Assembly: GCA_964354225.1 (NCBI GenBank)
Contig: CAYGZC010000286.1
Coordinates: 1 to 16,761 of the forward strand
DNA from: CAYGZC01 sp964354225
GTDB lineage: Bacteria; Bacteroidota; Ignavibacteria; UBA10030; SZUA-254
Direction of reading: 5' to 3'
Length of the DNA: 16,761 nt
The notes beneath the pieces were generated by a model. The model made no database searches. It was not told the DNA's origin and saw nothing but the letters and a program-made list of their open reading frames with translations. Both the position numbers and the translations under genes were made by a program. Shown piece after piece: positions 6,647-12,587 of the stretch (its first letter is position 1; every line of letters starts with the position of its first letter).

Positions 6647-8458
6647 ATGCATCAACGGAGTTCGTCAAACAGAAGTAGTAAGTTGTACCGTATCCCTTTA
6701 ATCCTTTTTTGTCTCTGCACATCTGCACTTTTTGCAGGAGAACGCTTAATGGTTCAACTAAAGGATTTTACCCAAACCGAAGTAAAAGCCGGCGGATTTA
6801 TTCTACCCTCCGATACACGGATACATATATATGCGATAGGTAGCGGTGAGAAAAGCTCATCCTTTTCTATAGCAGGCCTGTACGCCTATGGATGGATAAT
6901 AAATGCCGATTCGCGTGAGCTTGTATGGAAGATGGATCATAAAAATACTTCACGTGAAAAAAAATTCCTGAAATTTGATAATACAATATCGCTGCCGAAG
7001 GGAAGTTATGAAGTATATTATTCGGCATACGGCTTTACTTCAAGTTCTACGATCTCGAATTTTAATTTCAATATTGATCGCCGCCGCTACGACGCTGAGG
7101 GCGAACAATCAAAGCAGAGAGGATTTTTAAGTTGGTTGGAAGAATTCTTCGGAGGTGACTACAAAAAGGATTGGAAACAAAGTGCGAAGAAGTGGGAAAT
7201 TTCGGTGTATGTTGATGAAAATTTAAAGGAAGTATCAACCTTTAATCCGCCAAAAGAATTTTTTAATATTGTCTATAAAGCAACAAGTCTCGGAGAAGAT
7301 GAGCGCATCAAACAAAGATTCAAGTTAATTAACCAAATGCCGCTTCACATTTATGCTTTGGGTGAGAAAGATTTTGATAGCGACATCGCAGATTATGGAT
7401 GGATAGTCAACATGCAAACTCATAAACGCGTTTGGGAAATGCGGCGCGGAAATCTAAAAGCCGCTGGTGGTGATGACAAAAATGTAAAGTTCGATGGTAC
7501 CATAACTTTACCTGCGGGTGATTTCATTCTCTATTATAATACCGACGATTCTCACTCGTCCGTTGATTGGAATGCTGCGCCGCCTAACGATCCTTTCAAC
7601 TACGGCATCACATTGATGGTATCTGATGAGAAAAAGAAATCTGATTTTAAACTTGTTTCTACAAACTTCGAGGAACAAAATGTTATTACCAAGCTTACAA
7701 AAGTCGGTGCCGATGAAACAAGGAGCGCAATTTTTACATTGAAAGAAGAATCGGCGCTCCGTATTTATGCTATTGGCGAGCAAAGTTATTCTCGTCATCA
7801 AATGGCTGATTATGGATGGATTATCAATTCATCAACACGAGAGAAAGTTTGGACAATGGATGCTGACCGAACTGAGCCGGCTGGGGGCGCGAGTAAAAAT
7901 CGCATGATTGATGAAGTGATTACACTGCCCCGGGGTACGTACACGGTATTTTATCAAACTGATAATTCACACTCATATAATGATTGGAATGAATCTCCAC
8001 CTTACGATCCTGAACATTGGGGAATCACTATTTACGGTGAGGGTGAACATTTCGATATGAACAACGTTGAAACAAATGTTCGTGCTCAACAAACGGGTGT
8101 CATCACTCAGATTATTCAGGTTGGTAATGATGCCGATAAAACTCAGCCGTTCAGATTGGTAAAATCAACCCACGTTAGAATTTATGCGCTTGGTGAAGGA
8201 CAGAACCGCGAAATGTATGATTATGGTTGGATTGAAAATTCAAAAACCAACTCGGTCGTATGGGAAATGACTTATTCCATGACTTTTCATGCAGGCGGTG
8301 GAAGAAAAAACCGCTCAGTCTCAACAACAATAATACTCGACAAAGGTGAGTACATACTTCACTATGTTTCCGATGGCTCACATTCATTCAATCACTGGAA
8401 TACCGATCCCCCCGATGACCCAACGATGTGGGGAATAACACTCTATGAAGAAAAATAA
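6647..8458 (+). CDS. Secreted protein with four copies of an unrecognised 'YGWI' domain
   Basis: I do not recognise this 603-residue protein. It has a basic N-region and a hydrophobic segment (about 16-30) ending SALFA, a good signal peptide for export. The rest consists of four related units at about 36-190, 208-325, 346-464 and 484-602. Each unit has a beta-like strand with (R/H)IYA(I/L)G, a YGWI(I/V/E)N block followed by VW(K/E/T)M, a G-rich turn with KN, then LPxGxYxxxY. In units 2-4 this is followed by SHS...WN..PP.DP...WGIT(L/I). Unit 1 lacks the last block and has an insertion (about 133-180) instead. The conserved Trp, Tyr, Asp and Gly suggest a beta-sandwich with a ligand or carbohydrate surface, which is speculative. 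The ATG has AGGA six bases upstream. It lies 19 bases before the outer-membrane barrel gene, so the two probably work together. Confidence 0.8.
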   Translation: MHQRSSSNRSSKLYRIPLILFCLCTSALFAGERLMVQLKDFTQTEVKAGGFILPSDTRIHIYAIGSGEKSSSFSIAGLYAYGWIINADSRELVWKMDHKNTSREKKFLKFDNTISLPKGSYEVYYSAYGFTSSSTISNFNFNIDRRRYDAEGEQSKQRGFLSWLEEFFGGDYKKDWKQSAKKWEISVYVDENLKEVSTFNPPKEFFNIVYKATSLGEDERIKQRFKLINQMPLHIYALGEKDFDSDIADYGWIVNMQTHKRVWEMRRGNLKAAGGDDKNVKFDGTITLPAGDFILYYNTDDSHSSVDWNAAPPNDPFNYGITLMVSDEKKKSDFKLVSTNFEEQNVITKLTKVGADETRSAIFTLKEESALRIYAIGEQSYSRHQMADYGWIINSSTREKVWTMDADRTEPAGGASKNRMIDEVITLPRGTYTVFYQTDNSHSYNDWNESPPYDPEHWGITIYGEGEHFDMNNVETNVRAQQTGVITQIIQVGNDADKTQPFRLVKSTHVRIYALGEGQNREMYDYGWIENSKTNSVVWEMTYSMTFHAGGGRKNRSVSTTIILDKGEYILHYVSDGSHSFNHWNTDPPDDPTMWGITLYEEK

Positions 8459-8477
8459 TTTAATGGAGTATAACTTT

Positions 8478-9917
8478 ATGGCAAACATACAAAAATATTT
8501 TATAATAGTTTTTACTTTTATAATTATTACTTCGTCTATCTTACCTGCTCAGGAAGATGAACACAAATCCAAATTCCGCGAACGCATTGATTCAATGGTA
8601 GAAAATATTTTCCAGCGCTTTGATGATAAATTGGGAACATACATCTTTAGAGATGAACCCCAAAATGATACCGAATTAAATGATTCGCTCTTTGAAGAGA
8701 CCACCGATACCGAACTGTCATCGGAGGGCAAAGACTATAGCCGAAAATCACACGGCAACACAACTTTCTATGCTATCAGTGCAGATCGCAGCATTGTTCG
8801 AAATGCATTTCCAACAGTTCCATGGGAATTTCTTGACGATAACATTCTTTTTCGCTACAATCGTGTCGAGGGTTTAGTACTCGGTCTTAATTATCCGCAA
8901 AGGTACCATTGGAGCGGTCATAATATTGCCCTCTTTGGCTCGGGAAGTTATGGATTTGCAGTCCACCGATGGCGCGGAGGTCTTGGTCTTGCTCAACAAT
9001 TCGGAAACGGTAAAAACCTTTTTGAGTTGGGTATTGAAGGACATAGTCTAACCGACACAAGAGATCAATGGCTTGTGGACATCGGAGAAAATAACCTTGC
9101 TGCAATTTTTCTGCGTGATGATTACCGGGATTACTTCGGAAGAGAGGGATTTTCAGGATGGATAGGATTATACAAACGATGGCTTAAATCCGATTTGCAA
9201 TTTCAGACTGCATTTTTAGATGACCGATACGAATTGCTGGACCGAAATACAAACTGGTCGGTTTTTGGCAGTCATAAAATCTTCCGCGATAATCCTGAAA
9301 TACTTGAGGGGAGAATGAAAAGTATTTTAGCAACTTTCAAATATCACTCAACCGAGTCGCGTAAAATATTTACAACCGGTTGGAGTTTGTGTGCAAGCAC
9401 TGAAATTGCTGGAAAATCGTTCGGTGGTGATTTTGATTTCAATTCATACATAATTGATATCCGCCGCTACCAGCCGATTAGCGATTACGATAATTTAAAT
9501 ATCCGGCTGCGTGCCGGCTCAGCAACAGGTGACGTGCCGTTGCAGAAGGCATTCGATCTTGGAGGTTTTAGTACAATACCGGCATTCAAGTTCAAAGAAT
9601 TTGTTGGAAACAGAATGCTTCTAGTAAATGCCGAATATGTAGTCAATGGCAAATTGTTCGATGATGTTGAAATGTTTCCATCATGGCTGCTAAGAAATGT
9701 GAACATTATTTTCTTTGCAGACGCCGGATATATTGCATCAGCAAAATCAACTGATTCGTTCATAAAAGGATTCAAAGATGTCAGTTCCAAAACGATTCGC
9801 TCAGATTGGGGTGTTGGGATTGGTACGCGGGATGCAAAGCTTCGTCTCGGATTTGCTTGGCGCACCGATAAATCTGAGCCGGTTAAAGTGTTCATTCGGC
9901 TGAACAGACCATTCTAA
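8478..9917 (+). CDS. Outer-membrane beta-barrel protein, Omp85/D15 (BamA/TamA)-like
   Basis: With the ATG at 8478 the protein has 479 residues and starts with a signal peptide ending SSILPAQ. The open frame reaches an earlier ATG at 8445, but only the 8478 start has a GGAG site (nine bases upstream) and an N-terminal signal peptide. A short acidic, non-barrel stretch follows, then a region rich in alternating aromatic and polar residues typical of outer-membrane strands, beginning around FRYNRVEGLVLGL. The C-terminal third resembles the bacterial surface antigen D15 barrel: LGGFSTIPAFKFKEFVGNR, NAEYVV, FFADAGY and GVGIGTRDAKLRLGFAW. It ends in a terminal phenylalanine (RLNRPF), the usual barrel insertion signal. 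I see no POTRA domains, so it is not BamA itself. Its substrate is unknown; the gene immediately upstream is the obvious candidate partner. Confidence 0.8.
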   Translation: MANIQKYFIIVFTFIIITSSILPAQEDEHKSKFRERIDSMVENIFQRFDDKLGTYIFRDEPQNDTELNDSLFEETTDTELSSEGKDYSRKSHGNTTFYAISADRSIVRNAFPTVPWEFLDDNILFRYNRVEGLVLGLNYPQRYHWSGHNIALFGSGSYGFAVHRWRGGLGLAQQFGNGKNLFELGIEGHSLTDTRDQWLVDIGENNLAAIFLRDDYRDYFGREGFSGWIGLYKRWLKSDLQFQTAFLDDRYELLDRNTNWSVFGSHKIFRDNPEILEGRMKSILATFKYHSTESRKIFTTGWSLCASTEIAGKSFGGDFDFNSYIIDIRRYQPISDYDNLNIRLRAGSATGDVPLQKAFDLGGFSTIPAFKFKEFVGNRMLLVNAEYVVNGKLFDDVEMFPSWLLRNVNIIFFADAGYIASAKSTDSFIKGFKDVSSKTIRSDWGVGIGTRDAKLRLGFAWRTDKSEPVKVFIRLNRPF

Positions 9918-9921
9918 TGCA

Positions 9922-9972
9922 AACTTCCCGAAGGTTTACTCGATAAGATCTTGGGCTGACCTTCGGGAAGTT
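9922..9972. repeat. Perfect 14-bp inverted repeat downstream of the barrel gene
   Basis: AACTTCCCGAAGGT (9922-9935) is followed 23 bases later by its exact complement ACCTTCGGGAAGTT (9959-9972). The hairpin is strong but has no T-tract, and a separate terminator lies just after it. It may stabilise the 3' end of the mRNA, act as a transcription roadblock, or be a copy of a dispersed palindromic repeat. Confidence 0.75.
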
Positions 9973-9990
9973 AAAGCATCCTCCTTATGG

Positions 9991-10026
9991 AAAAGTCAAT
10001 CTGCTCAAGAGAGCGGGTTGGCTTTT
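9991..10026 (+). terminator. Intrinsic terminator after the repeat-protein and barrel genes
   Basis: AAAAGTCAATCTGCT (9991-10005) pairs with AGCGGGTTGGCTTTT (10012-10026) around a six-base loop. That gives 15 pairs including three G-U wobbles, ending in TTTT. Its position 74 bases after the barrel stop codon fits termination of the 6647-9917 unit. The rest of the gap, 10027-10233, contains no gene that I can support. Confidence 0.8.
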
Positions 10027-10086
10027 ATTAATGCCTGCTAATATGTTACCTTACAATACGTTACGTAAACCTATTTTATCCTTAAA

Positions 10087-10115
10087 TTGCTTTTTAATCA
10101 AATAGGATTTACATT
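10087..10115 (+). promoter_or_regulatory. Possible promoter in the 9918-10233 gap
   Basis: TTGCTT (10087-10092) and TACATT (10110-10115) are separated by 17 bases and could form a weak sigma-70-type promoter for the Asp-box gene. Downstream, AAGGAG (10141-10146) looks like a strong ribosome binding site but has no ATG, GTG or TTG at a normal distance. The region is AT-rich, so chance matches are likely. Confidence 0.25.
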
Positions 10116-10233
10116 AATTATGTCATTTCATTAAATTGATAAGGAGAAAAAAAGAGAAAATCAAATCCGTAAAATTCGTTTGCCTTTATACAATTTTAGT
10201 GTTATATTCTTCAGAGATCATTATAGGGATTAA

Positions 10234-10270
10234 ATGATTTACTTACGTTATCTTACTCTTACTTAACATC
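10234..10270 (+). other. Probable true start and signal-peptide segment of the Asp-box gene, out of frame
   Basis: An ATG at 10234 has AGGG five bases upstream and reads MIYLRYLTLT before a TAA at 10264-10266. The next frame (+1) reads TYVILLLLNILIFKTGEIFAQ and runs on into the gene at 10271, but it has a TGA at 10235-10237 and no start codon before the TTG at 10271. Joining the two frames by removing one base between about 10240 and 10263 gives a normal signal peptide: a start, an arginine, a hydrophobic core and a cleavage-like IFAQ. So this segment is probably the 5' end of the gene with a one-base insertion or a sequence error. Confidence 0.6.
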
Positions 10271-11575
10271 TTGATTTTCAAGACGGGGGAAATCTTTGCC
10301 CAACACTCTCTTTCACAGAATTGGGTTAGGATAATACCACAGTTTTCAACGGGCGATAGCATGGTTAATCTTTCCAAGTGTATTTTTGTAACAAAAAATA
10401 TCGGTTGGTGCAGGGATTATTATCTTGACTCAGCAAAGAATTTATATAGCCGAATTTTTAAAACAACCGATGGTGGATACCATTGGAACTTACAGAAGCT
10501 TGTTATAAATGAAGGTGCTTATGGATATTTTGGTGTTGACTCATTGTATTTTTGGTTCTTGGGTGCTTTGGGTAGAATATTCAAAACGACTGATGGGGGA
10601 ATTACATGGGATTCTTCGACCATTGGCAACAAGGAAAAATTAGAATACGCCAATGCGATTTATTTTTTTGATAGATGGAATGGTATAGCAATAGGAACGT
10701 CTAAATGGCTAACGACCGACGGTGGGACGGTGTGGACTGTAATAGACTCAATGGGATGGTTCCCACCATCAGATATTGATTTTTCAGACAGATACCATGG
10801 TTGGATGACCAGCGTACTTAATCCGAGGGTGTGGGATAGAGGAAGTATTTTAAATACGAAAGATGGTGGATATTCATGGAATTATCAAGGGGATACAATT
10901 GGAAGTTCCATCTCTACTGAGGAAATGGAAGTTATATATTGCATTGATTCGAATATCGTTTATGCAGTTGGGCATTCAGCGTGGGGTGATGGTGCTTTCT
11001 ACTGGACAACTGATGGCGGTACAAATTGGATAGGGGATGAATCTTATGGAGGAGAGTTATACGATGTCGAGTTTTACAATCGCGACACAGGATGGATCAG
11101 CGGCTGCTGTGGATATATTCGACAAACAACAGATGGAGGGAATACCTGGAAGCTATACAGTACAAATATAAACACCGATTTTAGGAAGATAACAGTATTA
11201 CAAAATGAAAATGTAGTTTATGTAATGGGAACTAACAGTGCACTTTTACGCGCTGATATTATTGCAGACGTTCAAGGAATTCAACAGAGTAAAATGTATC
11301 CTTTCACATTATTACAAAATTATCCCAATCCCTTCAACTCACAGACCACGATTAACTATTCAATTGATAGACCATCAAATGTTGAATTGAAAATATTTAA
11401 CATACTCGGGGAAGAAATAGAAACATTAATTGACCAATTTCAATATCCAGGAATTTATTCAACAAGTTGGACAGGGAAAACAAAGAAAGGGGGTGAACTG
11501 CCTTCAGGTATATATTTTTATCGGCTAATCAGTAATTCAAAAATTGAAACAAAAAAAATGTTGATTCTGAAGTAA
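10271..11575 (+). CDS. Secreted Asp-box (BNR/YCF48-like) protein with T9SS sorting domain
   Basis: The open frame starts with TTG at 10271 and has 434 residues. It has six Asp-box-type repeats of the form (T/K)DGGxxW: TTDGGYHW (65-72), TTDGGITW (106-113), TTDGGTVW (148-155), TKDGGYSW (196-203), TTDGGTNW (246-253) and TTDGGNTW (286-293). Such repeats form the blades of beta-propellers such as sialidase-like and YCF48-like folds. The C-terminal 90 residues are a T9SS type A sorting domain: NYPNPFNSQTTINYSI, then ILGEEIETL, then LPSGIYFYRL and KKMLILK. T9SS cargo also needs an N-terminal signal peptide, and this frame holds only its end (IFAQ); the rest lies upstream in another frame. Function beyond secretion is not evident. 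No catalytic residues of sialidases are recognised. Confidence 0.82.
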   Translation: MIFKTGEIFAQHSLSQNWVRIIPQFSTGDSMVNLSKCIFVTKNIGWCRDYYLDSAKNLYSRIFKTTDGGYHWNLQKLVINEGAYGYFGVDSLYFWFLGALGRIFKTTDGGITWDSSTIGNKEKLEYANAIYFFDRWNGIAIGTSKWLTTDGGTVWTVIDSMGWFPPSDIDFSDRYHGWMTSVLNPRVWDRGSILNTKDGGYSWNYQGDTIGSSISTEEMEVIYCIDSNIVYAVGHSAWGDGAFYWTTDGGTNWIGDESYGGELYDVEFYNRDTGWISGCCGYIRQTTDGGNTWKLYSTNINTDFRKITVLQNENVVYVMGTNSALLRADIIADVQGIQQSKMYPFTLLQNYPNPFNSQTTINYSIDRPSNVELKIFNILGEEIETLIDQFQYPGIYSTSWTGKTKKGGELPSGIYFYRLISNSKIETKKMLILK

Positions 11576-11625
11576 ACATCATCGTCGAACGGTTAATAAC
11601 TAAAATCTAATCACTTTTTAAAAAC

Positions 11626-11631
11626 AGGAGG
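11626..11631 (+). promoter_or_regulatory. Consensus Shine-Dalgarno site of the metallopeptidase gene
   Basis: AGGAGG lies five bases before the ATG at 11637. It fixes this start and shows that this genome uses Shine-Dalgarno initiation for at least some genes. Confidence 0.85.
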
Positions 11632-11636
11632 ACACC

Positions 11637-12587
11637 ATGAATATAAATAAAAAAAATATTGTTGCTTGTTTCTTTATTTTATACTTCGTGAAGCTTTCAA
11701 TAATTGTTTTTGCACAGGATAATGGAAAATTTGAGTTTAAAGATAATATGAGAATTGACAAAAAGACAAAAATACCTGTTGCACTTTACAATGTTCGGTC
11801 AAAAGTCTATCAAGGTTCACCCGAAGAAATCGCTAGAACTTTTCTGAAGGAAAGAAAAGGATTACTCGGGATGTCAGATAATCTTCAAGATATGGAGCAT
11901 ACCGAAACAAGGCAAAGTACTGCGGGTTGGCATGTTATATTCAAGCAAAAGTATAAAGGATTTCCTGTTTATCAATCTGAAACCGTTGTGAGCATTAATC
12001 ATGAGAATAGAGTATCAATGGTAATGAATGGATATAGACCGAGTATAAATATTCCATCAGTTTCAGTTGTTGTTTCATCAAATGAAGCTATTAGTACAAC
12101 AAAATTAAGGCTTCGGATTGATGACTCATCGTTAATCTCGAAGCAAAGAAGCGAACTATATATTTATGAGGATACAACTGATAACTATCACCTTGCGTGG
12201 AAGATAAATTTCGTTTCTAAATATCCTATAGGAGATTGGCAGGCATTTGTTGATGCAAATTCCGGAGAGATTATTTCGTTTAGAGATATTTCCATGAATT
12301 ATATACAAGGTAAAGGAAGAGTATTTAATCCCGATCCTGTATCAAAGTTTGGACAGCACAATTACGTCCATGATTGCGATGATCAAATTTGTCCTTCTTG
12401 GCTACCTGATTTATACACATACGATGTACCTCTCAACGATCTAAACAACCCCATTGGGGGTCTTTATAAACTTCAGGGTCGTTATGCTCGTTCCGAAGAT
12501 ATAGAATCAAAGCATAATGGGCCAGTAACATCATCTGACCCCAACCAATTTAGCTTTTATAAAAATGAAGTCGCTTTGAAGAAGTAA
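11637..12587 (+). CDS. FTP/PepSY propeptide part of a secreted zinc metallopeptidase (frameshifted)
   Basis: The 316-residue frame begins with a signal peptide (hydrophobic to about residue 24, ending FAQ). An FTP-type propeptide domain follows (about 60-135), including the HVIFKQKYKGFPVYQSETVV segment (99-118). A PepSY-like domain comes next (about 140-215) with the typical WQAFVDANSGEII. Such propeptides keep M4 and M36 peptidases inactive until secretion. The frame stops at TAA 12585-12587 after FYKNEVALKK. In the +1 frame the sequence continues from 12578 as EEVNAYYFFDKERRYIGNLG, the normal start of the next domain in these peptidases. One missing T in the run at 12575-12577 explains the break: GCT TTT GAA GAA would read AFEEVNAYY. 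This is therefore the N-terminal part of the gene that continues to 15487, not a complete protein. Confidence 0.85.
   Translation: MNINKKNIVACFFILYFVKLSIIVFAQDNGKFEFKDNMRIDKKTKIPVALYNVRSKVYQGSPEEIARTFLKERKGLLGMSDNLQDMEHTETRQSTAGWHVIFKQKYKGFPVYQSETVVSINHENRVSMVMNGYRPSINIPSVSVVVSSNEAISTTKLRLRIDDSSLISKQRSELYIYEDTTDNYHLAWKINFVSKYPIGDWQAFVDANSGEIISFRDISMNYIQGKGRVFNPDPVSKFGQHNYVHDCDDQICPSWLPDLYTYDVPLNDLNNPIGGLYKLQGRYARSEDIESKHNGPVTSSDPNQFSFYKNEVALKK

Noticed and set aside
7508..7801. 97-codon minus-strand open frame
   Set aside because: It is antisense to repeats 2-3 of the secreted repeat protein and shows no recognisable protein features.
8445..8477. Earlier ATG at 8445 for the barrel protein
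   Set aside because: It overlaps the preceding gene and puts 11 extra residues before the signal peptide; the ATG at 8478 has the GGAG site.
9485..9895. 136-codon minus-strand open frame
   Set aside because: It is fully antisense to the outer-membrane barrel gene, whose frame has a signal peptide, family motifs and a ribosome binding site.
10050..10072. TTACGTAA palindrome and nearby TTAC repeats
   Set aside because: Eight-base AT-rich palindromes are expected by chance, and no promoter element lines up with it.
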